From positions 62,001-126,000 of the forward strand of contig JAAYVD010000154.1 of the NCBI GenBank assembly GCA_012517355.1: a stretch of DNA of 64,000 bases, in the 5' to 3' direction. This DNA is from Candidatus Rifleibacteriota bacterium (GTDB lineage Bacteria > Muiribacteriota > Ozemobacteria > Ozemobacterales > Ozemobacteraceae). The stretch's first letter is position 1. Each line of letters begins with the position of its first letter. The position numbers and the translations under genes were made by a program. A model generated the notes under the pieces. It was not told where the DNA came from, did no database searches, and saw only the letters and a program-made list of their open reading frames with translations. Positions 33,257 through 42,697 of the stretch are shown here, piece by piece.

Positions 33257-34510
33257 TCAGAACGGGAACCGCCCGAAGATGCCCCATTTCTCGAGCTGGA
33301 CCCGCATCTGGTTCATCTTCTTGGCGGCGTACCAGTCCTTCTGTTCCGTCAGCCGGAACCGCAGCAGTTCGCGGATGTCCTGCAGCAGCCCGATGAAGGC
33401 CTGACGCTCGGCCGGCGTGCAGCCGTCCATCTTCTTCAGGAGTTCGTCGAAGGTCTTGAAGACGTTCTGGTCGACCTCCCGCTTGACCCGGGTGAAGATG
33501 CGGCCCCCGTATCCCGCCAGTTTTTCCCGGGCCACGGGGTCCTGCGGATTCTGCTGCAACCGCTCGTGGTGTTTGACCATCTTCTTCAGGAAGACCTCGA
33601 TGGGAAGATCCACCGCGAGGGAATACACGGCCGTCTTGGCGAGCGTCGAGACGAGCTTGCTGCCGAGGTAGGCCCCGACCACGCCGCCCGCCCCAGGCAC
33701 CAGGAAGTTGCCCACCACGGCCCCGGCCGACGCCCCAGCGAAATTGGCCACGCCTTTGCCGACGCTCTTGAGCACCGTCACCACGAAAAAGTGCAGGACG
33801 CCGCCGTTGTGCATCGACCTCTGCAGCACCTCCCGCAGGGCCTGCCGGCGAGGGGCCGACACGTTGCTGAGCACCTCGGCGGTGATGGTCGATAGGTAGT
33901 CGAGCGAGAACTTGGCGCAGGTGTCGGAAATGGCCTGCCCCAGCAATTCGTGGTTCAGTCCCTTCCAGAACTCGATCATCACGTTTCCCGCCGCCGAGAA
34001 GGCGGCCGCCCCGACCAAATGGGGAATGCTCTTGGCCAGGTCGTAGAGGATCTTGTCGAAGAACACCACCAGATTCCCCTGGTACTCGAACCGGACCCCG
34101 CTGCTGTCCTGGGTGATGTGGCTGATGGTCAGATCGTAGGCGATATCGCCGTCGGAGGTGAAGTACATTTCCTCGCGTTTGATCTTTCCTGGCCATTTCC
34201 CGGTGAACCGCAGCTTGCCGGCGAACTCGACGAAGACCCGCCGGAGCTCGGGGTCGTAGAAATGCGCCTTGATCTGGAGCTGGATCAACCCCCGGCTGTT
34301 CAGCCAGGTGGCCAGACGGTCCAGGCGGTCCTGGAAATGGGTGGACGCGGTCCGGCACAATTCGTCGGTCTTGCGGGAGATGAGGTTTCCTTCGCCGGCT
34401 TCGCGGGTCGCGGCCTGGCCGAACCCCGGCTGGGCGGTGAGCAGACCGGCGATCAGGACCAGCAGGAGGGGCCAGGTCCAGGTCCGGGGCGAGGGGCGGG
34501 GTACGTTCAT
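33257..34510 (-). CDS. Exported protein with glycine-zipper segment, 417 aa
   Basis: A signal peptide (residues 1-31, ending near GFGQA) precedes a mature protein of unknown family. Residues about 225-275 hold a long Ala/Gly-rich hydrophobic stretch (ASAGAVVGNFLVPGAGG, then VVGAYLGSKL) like glycine-zipper membrane segments. The C-terminal 100 residues are charged helices (REKLAGYGGRIFTRVKREVD, TEQKDWYAAKKMNQMRVQL). It may insert into or line the outer membrane. A TATAAT lies at 34563-34558 on the minus strand, but I see no good -35 box. Confidence 0.7.
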   Translation of the reverse strand: MNVPRPSPRTWTWPLLLVLIAGLLTAQPGFGQAATREAGEGNLISRKTDELCRTASTHFQDRLDRLATWLNSRGLIQLQIKAHFYDPELRRVFVEFAGKLRFTGKWPGKIKREEMYFTSDGDIAYDLTISHITQDSSGVRFEYQGNLVVFFDKILYDLAKSIPHLVGAAAFSAAGNVMIEFWKGLNHELLGQAISDTCAKFSLDYLSTITAEVLSNVSAPRRQALREVLQRSMHNGGVLHFFVVTVLKSVGKGVANFAGASAGAVVGNFLVPGAGGVVGAYLGSKLVSTLAKTAVYSLAVDLPIEVFLKKMVKHHERLQQNPQDPVAREKLAGYGGRIFTRVKREVDQNVFKTFDELLKKMDGCTPAERQAFIGLLQDIRELLRFRLTEQKDWYAAKKMNQMRVQLEKWGIFGRFPF

Positions 34511-34639
34511 GACGGTTCCATCCTTCTCCAGAGCGGTGGCAAATTGAAGACCGTCCCATTATAGTGCAACGCCATCTTCCCCGCCACCTTCCCCCACCGA
34601 CCCAGCCATTCACTCCGATCCTGGGTTTCCGCGACCGAA

Positions 34640-34668
34640 TTGCCTCACGACGGGCGATGGAGTACCAT
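34640..34668 (+). promoter_or_regulatory. Promoter of trkA-trkH
   Basis: TTGCCT (34640-34645), a 17-nt spacer and TACCAT (34663-34668). The predicted start near 34675 rules out the upstream in-frame starts of trkA and supports ATG 34699. Confidence 0.65.
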
Positions 34669-34698
34669 GCCACACATTCAGGAGAACCAACCCGTTAC

Positions 34699-36042
34699 AT
34701 GAAGATCGTCCTTTCCGGCAGCGGCGATATCGGTTTCCTGCTCGCCCGCGAATTGTCCAGCCAGCACGACCTGTTCGTCATCGAGCCCGATCCCGACCGG
34801 TGCGAGCGGCTGGGCGAGTTCGACGTCCAGGTGGTCCAGGGCCCCGCCACCGACCTCGACGTCCTGCGTCAGGCCCAGGTTCCCGAGGCTGACTTCTTTC
34901 TCGCCTGCGCCCATTCCGACGAGGTCAATATCATCAGCTGCCTCGCGGCCCGGCAGCTGGGAAAGGCCAAGACCGTCTGCTTCGTCAACAAGGAGCACTA
35001 CTTCGACACCTTCCAGGGCGAACTGGGAACCAACCTGGCCATCGACCGCCTGATCTGGCCCGAGAAACTGCTCGCCGAGGACATCGCCCGCATCGTCACC
35101 GTCCCCGGGGCGGTCGATGTCGAGGTCGTCGAAAAGGACATGCTGAAGCTGATCGAGTTCAAGCTGGGAGACGACCACCCCGATGTCGGCAAGACCTTGC
35201 GCGACCTCGATCTGCCCAAGAACACCCTGATGGTGGCGCTCGTCCGGGAACACGAAGTGTTCATCCCCAGCGGGGCCACCCAATTGGCCGCCTGGGACAA
35301 AGCCGTCTTCTTCGGCACCGAGGCGGGCATGCGGCGACTGGTCAACCGCTACGACCCGCCCCGCCGCGGCAAGCAGGAGGTGGTCATCGTCGGGGGCGGA
35401 AATGCCGGCATGCTCCTCGCCGAGATCCTGGAGGAGATGGACAGCGTGGGGGTCCGCCTGATCGAACAAGCCACCGAGCGGGCCCAGACCCTCGCCAACC
35501 GCCTCCCCCGGACCATGGTCCTGAACGCCGACGGCACGGACCTCGGCTTCCTGGCCACCCAGCAGATTCCCGATTGCGACTGCCTCATCGCCCTCACCAC
35601 CAACGACGAGCGCAACCTCCTGATCGCCCTCGCCGCCCGCCAGCTGCAGGCCCGCAAGGTCATCACCCGGGTGGCCAACCCCAGCAACATGCCCCTGTTC
35701 GAGCGGGTGGGGGTCGACGTCGCCCTCAGTTCCCGGCTGGCTTCGGTCCGCAGCGTCGTCCTGATGATCAACACGCAGGGCATGAGTGTCCTCAACGTGA
35801 TCGAGGAAGGCAAGGCCGAGGTCCTCGAGATCGAGGTTCCCGAACATTTCAAGGCCTGCCGCCTGCGCGACCTGAAGCTCCCCGAAGGGGTCATCATCGG
35901 CGCCATCCGCCGCCAGGCCGCTCTCATCATCCCCCACGGCGAGGACAAGGTCAAACCCCGCGACTTCCTGCGCGTCTTCTGCACCGCCGGCCGCGGCCCC
36001 GAGCTCCGGCAGATCCTGACCGCCACCCACCCTCCGGCATGA
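34699..36042 (+). CDS. trkA: Trk potassium uptake regulatory subunit TrkA, 447 aa
   Basis: TrkA is the cytoplasmic gating ring of Trk potassium channels. It has two RCK halves: the first begins KIVLSGSGDIGFLLARELS with a downstream EPDPDRCE, and the second begins at about residue 230 with VVIVGGGNAGMLLAEIL, both NAD(H)-binding Rossmann folds, each followed by a C-terminal subdomain. AGGAGA lies 13 nt before ATG 34699, a long but tolerable spacing. It is directly followed by the channel gene after a 13-nt gap, so the two are co-expressed. Confidence 0.94.
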   Translation: MKIVLSGSGDIGFLLARELSSQHDLFVIEPDPDRCERLGEFDVQVVQGPATDLDVLRQAQVPEADFFLACAHSDEVNIISCLAARQLGKAKTVCFVNKEHYFDTFQGELGTNLAIDRLIWPEKLLAEDIARIVTVPGAVDVEVVEKDMLKLIEFKLGDDHPDVGKTLRDLDLPKNTLMVALVREHEVFIPSGATQLAAWDKAVFFGTEAGMRRLVNRYDPPRRGKQEVVIVGGGNAGMLLAEILEEMDSVGVRLIEQATERAQTLANRLPRTMVLNADGTDLGFLATQQIPDCDCLIALTTNDERNLLIALAARQLQARKVITRVANPSNMPLFERVGVDVALSSRLASVRSVVLMINTQGMSVLNVIEEGKAEVLEIEVPEHFKACRLRDLKLPEGVIIGAIRRQAALIIPHGEDKVKPRDFLRVFCTAGRGPELRQILTATHPPA

Positions 36043-36055
36043 CCCTCCTCCCCGC

Positions 36056-37531
36056 ATGATCCGCTGGCGTCTCGTCCTGGCCCTCCTCGGGCTCGTGGTC
36101 AGGGCCTTCGGTGCCCTCATGGCCCTGCCTCTCGTCATCGCCGTCCTCTTCGGGGAATGGACGTCCGTCCTCCATTTCGGCCTCACCGCCGCGCTGGCCG
36201 TGGCCTTTGGCCACCCTTGCAGCCGCCTCGTCCCGACCCGCACCTTCGACGATCTTGAACGCCTCGAGGGCATGGCCGTGGTGGCATTGGGCTGGTTCTC
36301 CGTCTCCGCCTTCGGCGCCGTTCCCTACCTCTGCAACGGCCTGTCCGTAATGGACAGCCTGTTCGAGTCGATGAGCGGGTTCACCACCACCGGCGCCACC
36401 GTTTTCACCGATTTCACCGTCTTCAGCCAGTCGGTCTTCTTCTATCGCGGATTCACCCACTGGCTGGGGGGCATGGGCATCCTGGTCCTGTTCGTCGCCA
36501 TCCTTCCCCACTTCGCGGTCGCCGGCCGCCAGCTGTTCTTCGCCGAAACCTCGGCCGCCTCCAAGGAGAAGCTCACCCCCCGCATCCGCGACACCGCCCG
36601 CCACCTGTGGGGGTGGTACATCTTCCTGACCCTGGCCCAGACCCTGCTGCTGATGGCCTTCGGCATGTCCGCCAACCACGCCTTCTGCAACTCCATGGCC
36701 ACCCTGGCCGCCGGCGGGTTTTCCCCCCACCCCCAGAGCATCGGGGGATACCACAGCCCCCCCGTGGAATGGATCTGCATCGTGTTCATGTTCCTGGCCG
36801 GCGCCAACTTCACCCTCCAGGTCCGCGCCCTGCGAGGCAACCTTCGCCTGCTCTGGGACGACGTGGAAATGCGCGGGTACCTCGCCATCCTGACCGCCAC
36901 CACCATCGTCCTGTTCGCCTTCCTCGGCAGCGACCCCGCCCAGGGGTGGTCTCTCACCACCCTCCGGACGGCCCTCTTCCAGAACCTCAGCATCATGACC
37001 ACCACCGGGTTCGCCTCGGTCGACTTCGAACTCTGGACCGACCGGGCCAAGGCCGTGCTGGTCTTCTTGACCATGATCGGCGGCTGCTCCGGCTCCGCCG
37101 GCGGCGGCATCAAGGTCATCCGAGCCCTGTTCCTGCTCCGCTTCCTGGGCCGGCAGCTGACTCGCGCCATCCACCTCAAGGCGGTGATCCCCATCCGGCT
37201 CGGCCGCCGGGTGTTTCTCGACACCGAGTTCCATCCCATCCTCGGTTTCATCACTGCCTATTTCACCCTGTTCGTCACCGGCGGCCTTCTGGCCTCCATC
37301 TTCGAGAGCAACCTGCTGGTCGGCTTCGCGGGCGCCATCGCCACCCTCGGCAACATCGGCCCCGGCTTCGGCCCCATCGGGCCCATGGGTTCCTTCGCCG
37401 GGCTCACCACGGCCACCAAGGCCGTCTACTTCTTCCTCATGTGGGCCGGCCGCCTCGAGGTCATCACCCTCATCGTCCTGTTCAAGCCGTCGTTGTGGCA
37501 GGGAATGTTCCAGCCCTCCCGCCAGGCCTGA
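36056..37531 (+). CDS. trkH: Trk potassium uptake channel subunit TrkH, 491 aa
   Basis: The potassium-conducting subunit. The four selectivity-filter-like loops are visible: GFTTTGATVF, LAAGGFSPHP, MTTTGFASVD and TLGNIGPGFG, one per M1-P-M2 repeat. CSGSAGGGIKVIR marks the conserved pore region of the third repeat. The pair with TrkA forms a potassium uptake system, energised by the membrane potential or sodium, that is used for osmotic balance. Confidence 0.95.
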   Translation: MIRWRLVLALLGLVVRAFGALMALPLVIAVLFGEWTSVLHFGLTAALAVAFGHPCSRLVPTRTFDDLERLEGMAVVALGWFSVSAFGAVPYLCNGLSVMDSLFESMSGFTTTGATVFTDFTVFSQSVFFYRGFTHWLGGMGILVLFVAILPHFAVAGRQLFFAETSAASKEKLTPRIRDTARHLWGWYIFLTLAQTLLLMAFGMSANHAFCNSMATLAAGGFSPHPQSIGGYHSPPVEWICIVFMFLAGANFTLQVRALRGNLRLLWDDVEMRGYLAILTATTIVLFAFLGSDPAQGWSLTTLRTALFQNLSIMTTTGFASVDFELWTDRAKAVLVFLTMIGGCSGSAGGGIKVIRALFLLRFLGRQLTRAIHLKAVIPIRLGRRVFLDTEFHPILGFITAYFTLFVTGGLLASIFESNLLVGFAGAIATLGNIGPGFGPIGPMGSFAGLTTATKAVYFFLMWAGRLEVITLIVLFKPSLWQGMFQPSRQA

Positions 37532-37700
37532 CCCCGGCAACCGCCACCCACGACCCCTTTCCGCCCCCCCTTCCCATCGCCGCCTGGCGCCCCTTTCCCG
37601 CCCTGGCCCAGCGTTCCTCTCCCGCCTTGGCACCGCCGGCAAACCTTCCGGTTCACCACGGCCAACCCGGTGACCGCCCTCCCCCTGGGATTCCCTCGCG

Positions 37701-37729
37701 TTGACGCTTCCCCCATCGGTGGGTACAAT
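37701..37729 (+). promoter_or_regulatory. Strong promoter predicting a leaderless mRNA
   Basis: TTGACG (37701-37706), a 17-nt spacer and TACAAT (37724-37729). The predicted start is 37736 or 37737, the latter being the A of the ATG, and no ribosome-binding site lies in TGCCAGT before it. Confidence 0.85.
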
Positions 37730-37736
37730 TGCCAGT

Positions 37737-40301
37737 ATGAAGAAGAGAACCATGCGCTTCCCGATCGTCTGGATGCTCGTTCTGTCATTGCTGGCGCAGG
37801 GCCTCGTCCCTGCTCTCGCCCAGGATGGCGAGGCCATCCAGGGCAAATACCGCCAGTATCAGAGCGCGTATCAGGCCTACGCCGAGTCGGTCGCCGCGGG
37901 GGCCCCCCTCGCCGAGACCCAGGCAAAACTCCAGGCCTACCTCGCCGCCCAGAAGGCCTACCAGGAATCCCTTCCCGAAAGCGGCCAGGCGGCCTCGGGC
38001 GGCACCGCCTCCCCTGACGGCACCGGGTCCGAAACCGGGTCGGCAGGCTCCTTCCTGACCGCCGCCGACGCGGGCAGCCCCGACGCCGGCGCCACCGGCA
38101 CCACCCTGCAGGAACCCACCGCCGCCGAAAAGCAGAGCTGGTTCGGCCGCATGTTCACCAAGGTCAAGGAGACCATCCTCGGAAAACCGGGCGTCAAGGA
38201 GATGCCCTGGTGGGAAAAGGTCCTGTGGAGCGTCGGCCGCTCGCTCGTCCCGTCCTTCGGCGTGATGCTGGCCACCGCCCTGCTCGCCCCCCTCTCGCCC
38301 ATCGCCATGATCGCCGGCGGCATCCTGGTCGGCGCGGCCCTGGGCGGCGTCATGACGTATGCCTACGAGAAGCGGATGAACGCGAAATACCGCGACGTCC
38401 CGAAAGAAGACGCCAAGATCTGGCGTGACGTCACCGTCAGCGCCACCATCGAGGCCGTCATGGCCCCCTTCAACCTCGCCACCGGCGGCCTGTTCGGCAT
38501 GGCCGGCCCCACCGTCGGCAACGCCATCTACCGCGTCGCCGCCACCCAGGCCGCCCTGGGTTTCGCCGGCAGCGCCGTCTCCTCCTCGGTCGGCGGCCTG
38601 GTGAAGAACCTCTGGGCCAAGCATTACTTCCACTACCCAGAAAAGATCGCCGCCGCCGAGAAGCGCATCGACCAGATCCTCGACACCCACATGGCCAACG
38701 GCACCCCTTTGACCGAAGCCGAGATCAAGGAACTCGACTCCCTCCGGAACCAGGTCGACGAGATGAAAGGCGAGAGCTACTCGCATGACGACTTCATCAA
38801 GGACATGAAACGGGCCGCCGTATCCTCGGTCATTTCCGGCTTCGCCGGATCCGTCCTGTCAGATCGCCTCTACACCTACGACAAGGGCCGGTGGGCCGAC
38901 CGCCTTTCCGTCAAGGTCTTCGGCTCGACCGCCAAGGGCAAGGCCCTCTCCAGCCTGGTTTCCACCCTTCCCACCAACTTCGCCGGCGGCGCGGCCAACG
39001 CCTGGCTCGAAAAGGGGTTCATCAACGACGACATCCGGGATGCCCGGGCCGAGCAGGCCAAGTATGCCCCCGGTTCTGCCGCCTACGAGTATTACGAGAA
39101 GGTCATCCAGGGGATGAACCAGAAACGGGACAGCATCAAGGTCGCCGAGGCCGGGCTCAAGACCATGGGCAGCAACCTGGCCGTGCGCGCCGCCCAGCTG
39201 TCGGTCGAGGCCCTCAAACACAACCTCTACGACGGCCCCAAGGCCCGCCGGGCGGCCATCGACCAGATGTACCGCGAGAACGATCCCGACTGGAAGAAAG
39301 CCAACGACCTGTATGAAAAGTACCAGAAGGAACGGGAAAACGCCCCGTCCATCGCGAAGATCCGCAACCCCGCCAACTACGCCCGGGCCCAGGCCGCCTA
39401 CCTCAAGCGCGTCGAGACCGCCCGCCAGGACTGGCTGAACCAGTGCCTCGCCGCCGAAAAGGCCCAGTCCAGCGCGGCCAATCAGGCGACCTACAACCAG
39501 TTTGCGCAAAAATACGACCGCGAATACAAACTGAACCAGGCGCTCGAACTCGGCCGGCTCGAAGGCGGGTTCGCCCACGTGAAGGCCATGAAAGCCATCC
39601 TCGTCGAACGCGACCCCGAACTGGCCAAGGCCGGCGACAACGAACTGACCCGGCTGGCCTGCCAGGCCATCCGCGAGTCCTATGTCCAGAAGGCCGACCT
39701 GTCGGCCACCCGCGTCGCCACCATCAAGGAGACCTTCAAGAAATACGACGACTACAAGGCGGGCCGGCTCCAGCTGTCCGAGGCTGAAGCCAAGCGCTTG
39801 CAAGGCCAGGTGGCCCTCATCAGCCCTTCCCAATACAAGGCCGCCCTCGTCGAACAGAAGGTCTACGCCATGAAGGCCGACAACCAGCGGTGGGATGACG
39901 TCCGCTCCTCCATGCCCCGCCTCCTGAACGAGGCCGAGAACGAGATGCTCGCCCACTACGGCGGCTGGAGCCGGGTGCTGGCCGCCGAGGCCTACGCCAA
40001 CGGGCTGTCCAAATACAAGTACAACCCTGACGGCTCGACCAGCCTCGCCAAGGAGGCGAAAGCCCTCTTCGGCTCCGTCCCCGGGCAGGTGACCGGCAAG
40101 ACCGTCGACCAGTTCAAGGGCCAGGTCAACTCCGCCATCGCCTCGAACCTGCTTCCCCAAAACTCGGAACGGGAAAACGAGTTCGAAGACATGATGAAGA
40201 CCTTCGCCCGCACCGCCCTGACCACCGGCCACAGCGTCCTCATCGACGGCGTCCTCACCTCCGCCAAGGACCGCATCCTCTCCGGCTTCTCCCGCCGCTG
40301 A
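37737..40301 (+). CDS. Large exported helical protein with hydrophobic core, 854 aa
   Basis: A signal peptide (residues 1-29, ending PALAQ) precedes a Tyr/Gln/Ala-rich helical stretch (YRQYQSAYQAYAES, LQAYLAAQKAYQES) and a disordered Gly/Ser linker. Residues about 175-300 form an extended Ala/Gly-rich hydrophobic region (VMLATALLAPLSPIAMIAGG, then GAALGGVMTYAYEKR) like a channel or colicin-type hairpin. The remaining 550 residues are charged helices without enzyme motifs. The family is not recognised. Analogy to the 417-aa exported protein at 33.3 kb (signal peptide, glycine-rich hydrophobic stretch, charged helices) is noted. Confidence 0.75.
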   Translation: MKKRTMRFPIVWMLVLSLLAQGLVPALAQDGEAIQGKYRQYQSAYQAYAESVAAGAPLAETQAKLQAYLAAQKAYQESLPESGQAASGGTASPDGTGSETGSAGSFLTAADAGSPDAGATGTTLQEPTAAEKQSWFGRMFTKVKETILGKPGVKEMPWWEKVLWSVGRSLVPSFGVMLATALLAPLSPIAMIAGGILVGAALGGVMTYAYEKRMNAKYRDVPKEDAKIWRDVTVSATIEAVMAPFNLATGGLFGMAGPTVGNAIYRVAATQAALGFAGSAVSSSVGGLVKNLWAKHYFHYPEKIAAAEKRIDQILDTHMANGTPLTEAEIKELDSLRNQVDEMKGESYSHDDFIKDMKRAAVSSVISGFAGSVLSDRLYTYDKGRWADRLSVKVFGSTAKGKALSSLVSTLPTNFAGGAANAWLEKGFINDDIRDARAEQAKYAPGSAAYEYYEKVIQGMNQKRDSIKVAEAGLKTMGSNLAVRAAQLSVEALKHNLYDGPKARRAAIDQMYRENDPDWKKANDLYEKYQKERENAPSIAKIRNPANYARAQAAYLKRVETARQDWLNQCLAAEKAQSSAANQATYNQFAQKYDREYKLNQALELGRLEGGFAHVKAMKAILVERDPELAKAGDNELTRLACQAIRESYVQKADLSATRVATIKETFKKYDDYKAGRLQLSEAEAKRLQGQVALISPSQYKAALVEQKVYAMKADNQRWDDVRSSMPRLLNEAENEMLAHYGGWSRVLAAEAYANGLSKYKYNPDGSTSLAKEAKALFGSVPGQVTGKTVDQFKGQVNSAIASNLLPQNSERENEFEDMMKTFARTALTTGHSVLIDGVLTSAKDRILSGFSRR

Positions 40302-40321
40302 CCCGCCGCCGCCCGACCTTT

Positions 40322-40360
40322 CCGGCCCCCTGTCGGGCTCCCTGCCCGGGAGGGGGCCGG
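40322..40360. terminator. Hairpin between convergent genes
   Basis: Ten-base arms CCGGCCCCCT and AGGGGGCCGG enclose an inner CGGG/CCCG stem. It lies 20 nt after the plus-strand stop and 5 nt beyond the 3' end of the minus-strand gene, and is followed on the plus strand by TTGTCTCATT. Probably a shared terminator. Confidence 0.5.
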
Positions 40361-40365
40361 TTGTC

Positions 40366-42633
40366 TCATTCCTCTTCGGGGGCGGGCTCGGGGATGGGGG
40401 TGATGGTCATTCCCCCGCCCGTGCCGACATCGACCGCCACGGCCGCCAGGACCTCGCCGGGCCGCAGGGTGGCCACCACCTCGGTGGCGGTCGCCAGGTT
40501 CGAAACCTTGACCGTCACCGCCGTCGGGTTGGTGACCGGACTGTTCGCGAAGAAGCGCGCATGGATCAGGTACCGGCCCGGCAGGATCGTCGTTTCCGCC
40601 CGCCAGGACTCTTCGCTCAAACCCGATTTGGCGGAATCCAGCGAGAACCGCCCGTTGGGGGTGGTCGATCCGTCGACCGGCGAGAACCAGACCTGGGGCT
40701 GGCTTCCCGCCAGCGGCTGCGGGTCGGGCTCCCCCACCAGCAGGTCGAGATCCGCCCCCCCGCTCCACTTCGCGGTGGCCACGAGGGCACGGCCGTCCAC
40801 CCGGCTGACCGCCGAGGCGATGGCCAGTTCGGTGAACAGGTCGTCCCAGCTGGTTTCGCGGGCAAGGTCGAGCAGGGGGTAGGCGGAAGCCCCGACGTAG
40901 TCGGCAATGTCACCTGGCCCGGGAAATGCGATCGAAAGGCCCTGGGCCCGCCCATACCGGCTTCCGAACCGGACGGAATACCGGACCGCCTCCCGGAGGC
41001 TCGCCAGGAGCTGGTCGGCAAGGCTGTTGGCCTGGGGCACACTGGTGCGGCAGGTGGCCACCAGGTCGGCGAGATCCCGGTAATCCACCATCTCGAAGGC
41101 TTGCACCAGATACCGTTCGGCCCCGCCCAGGGTCTCGGGCGACGCGGAAAGGGCATCCCGCAGGCCGCGCAGGGCCGACCCGACCGTCTGCCGGTCGCGG
41201 TAGAGCACGGCGCTCCAGGCCGCGAACCGGGTCTCGAGGTCAGCCATCCGGTCGAGCCGGATCAAGGACAGCGTCCCCGAGTAGCGCGCATCCAGACCGG
41301 CATCGACGTAGGCACCCCGGTAGGTGTCGCAGACCATCCGACCCAGGCTTTCGCCGTCGAGGGCGGCAGCCCCGCTGCCCACCGCACCCAGCCATCGGTC
41401 GTAGGACCAGCCCGGAGAAGGCTCGTTGGCCTGGGAGACCACCAGGAACCGGGCGCAGGCGCGCAATTGGAAGGCCAGCTCGAACAGGCCCATCAGGCAG
41501 GCGTCGAACCCGATCAGGTCGAGGGGGCGGATGAACGGGCCGGCGGTGGTGACCGCCGCGGTCAGGGCCCCGGTCAGGGAAAGGACATCCATGGTCACTC
41601 CCGCCGGATCGTCGGTGATCACCCCCCGCGTGGGGTCCCCGAATCGCCAGCCCAGGCCGTGCGATGCCACGATCAGGGCGAACCTGCGGGCGGGGAAGGC
41701 CCGTTGGCCCCAGGCGACAAAATCACCGATCAGAAGCGGGTCGGCAGAGTTGCCCCCGCCGGCCGCGGCCAGCACCTGTTCCTTCCCTTGCTCCTTGATC
41801 CAGAGACGCCGGATGCCGGTGGAAGGCCGGTCGGCCTGCACCAGCAAAGCCGTCTGGGCCGGCGGGCCGGCTTTCAGCATCTCCTCGAGGTCGCTTTTGA
41901 CGGCCAGGTCGAGGTCGTTGTCCCCCGCCTGGTAGACGAGAATGGTCCATTCCCGCGAAAAGATGCCCCGGTTCGCCGCGGCCAAGGCGTCAGCCGCCGT
42001 TCCGGCCGCGGCCACCACCTCGCCCACCCGGTCGAGGGGCACGGTCGCGGAGATCTTTTCCGGGTGCTTCTCCAGCACCTCGAGCAACGCGTTGACCGTC
42101 CCCTGGATCTCGGCATCGGTGATGCTCTCGGGGTCGAGCCGCCGGCCGTGCCGGTTCCGCAGCATCCGCGCGATGATCGACCGGGCGGTCGACCGCACCG
42201 TCACCCGTATCTGGCGGGGTCCCCACAGCACCTGGGGATCGAATCCCATCCATTCCAGGACGAAACCTTTATAGGCCGAACTCGTGAACCGGAGCACCGC
42301 CTGATCGCGCAGGCTGATCTCGCCAAGGGCGAACTTCCCGTCGGAGGCGACGGTGCCCTTGGTGGTGGGGTCGTCCTCGATGGTGATGCCGAAATGGGAG
42401 AAATCCAGGACCGCAGGCCGCACGGCCCCGCGCACCGATGGGTAATACCCGCCCAGCGAAGGGTGCAATCCGACATCATTGAGGTCGATGGCCCCGGAAA
42501 AAGTGACCCCGGTGACCGCCGGATAGGGGAACACCGGATCCACCCCCCCCGAGGTGCCCGAGCATCCGGTCAGGAAAAGAACCAGGCTCAGGGCGATCGC
42601 AAGGATTCCCCCGACCGACACGATGTCGGCCAT
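40366..42633 (-). CDS. Clostripain-like (C11) peptidase lipoprotein, about 755 aa
   Basis: The peptidase core shows TILVYQAGDNDLD, the catalytic His in IVASHGLGWRFGD and the catalytic Cys in LIGFDACLMGLFELAFQ, the clostripain family C11 pattern. Downstream are helical and beta-rich segments of about 200 residues. A lipobox, LVLFLTGC, ends a hydrophobic stretch, so the mature protein is probably lipid-anchored. I use ATG 42633 (MADIVSVGG) as the start, but its n-region lacks a positive charge and its SD is too close. ATG 42681 and a GTG at 42852 with a good AGGAAGGG site are alternatives. The start region lies inside repeat copy 2. Confidence 0.8.
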   Translation of the reverse strand: MADIVSVGGILAIALSLVLFLTGCSGTSGGVDPVFPYPAVTGVTFSGAIDLNDVGLHPSLGGYYPSVRGAVRPAVLDFSHFGITIEDDPTTKGTVASDGKFALGEISLRDQAVLRFTSSAYKGFVLEWMGFDPQVLWGPRQIRVTVRSTARSIIARMLRNRHGRRLDPESITDAEIQGTVNALLEVLEKHPEKISATVPLDRVGEVVAAAGTAADALAAANRGIFSREWTILVYQAGDNDLDLAVKSDLEEMLKAGPPAQTALLVQADRPSTGIRRLWIKEQGKEQVLAAAGGGNSADPLLIGDFVAWGQRAFPARRFALIVASHGLGWRFGDPTRGVITDDPAGVTMDVLSLTGALTAAVTTAGPFIRPLDLIGFDACLMGLFELAFQLRACARFLVVSQANEPSPGWSYDRWLGAVGSGAAALDGESLGRMVCDTYRGAYVDAGLDARYSGTLSLIRLDRMADLETRFAAWSAVLYRDRQTVGSALRGLRDALSASPETLGGAERYLVQAFEMVDYRDLADLVATCRTSVPQANSLADQLLASLREAVRYSVRFGSRYGRAQGLSIAFPGPGDIADYVGASAYPLLDLARETSWDDLFTELAIASAVSRVDGRALVATAKWSGGADLDLLVGEPDPQPLAGSQPQVWFSPVDGSTTPNGRFSLDSAKSGLSEESWRAETTILPGRYLIHARFFANSPVTNPTAVTVKVSNLATATEVVATLRPGEVLAAVAVDVGTGGGMTITPIPEPAPEEE

Positions 42634-42697
42634 ACCCCTTTGCCGCCACGGATGGCGGCGCGAAACGCCAGTTGCGCGCATCGCCAAGGGGCCGACC
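42615..42697. repeat. Palindromic intergenic repeat, copy 2
   Basis: The palindrome CCGACACGATGTCGG (42615-42629), then CCCCTTTGC, the imperfect hairpin GCGCGAAAC-gcca-GTTGCGCGC (42659-42680), and CATCGCCAAGGGGCCGACCG. The outer CCCCTTTGC and GCCAAGGGG also pair with one mismatch. It overlaps the 5' end of the clostripain-like gene. Confidence 0.82.
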
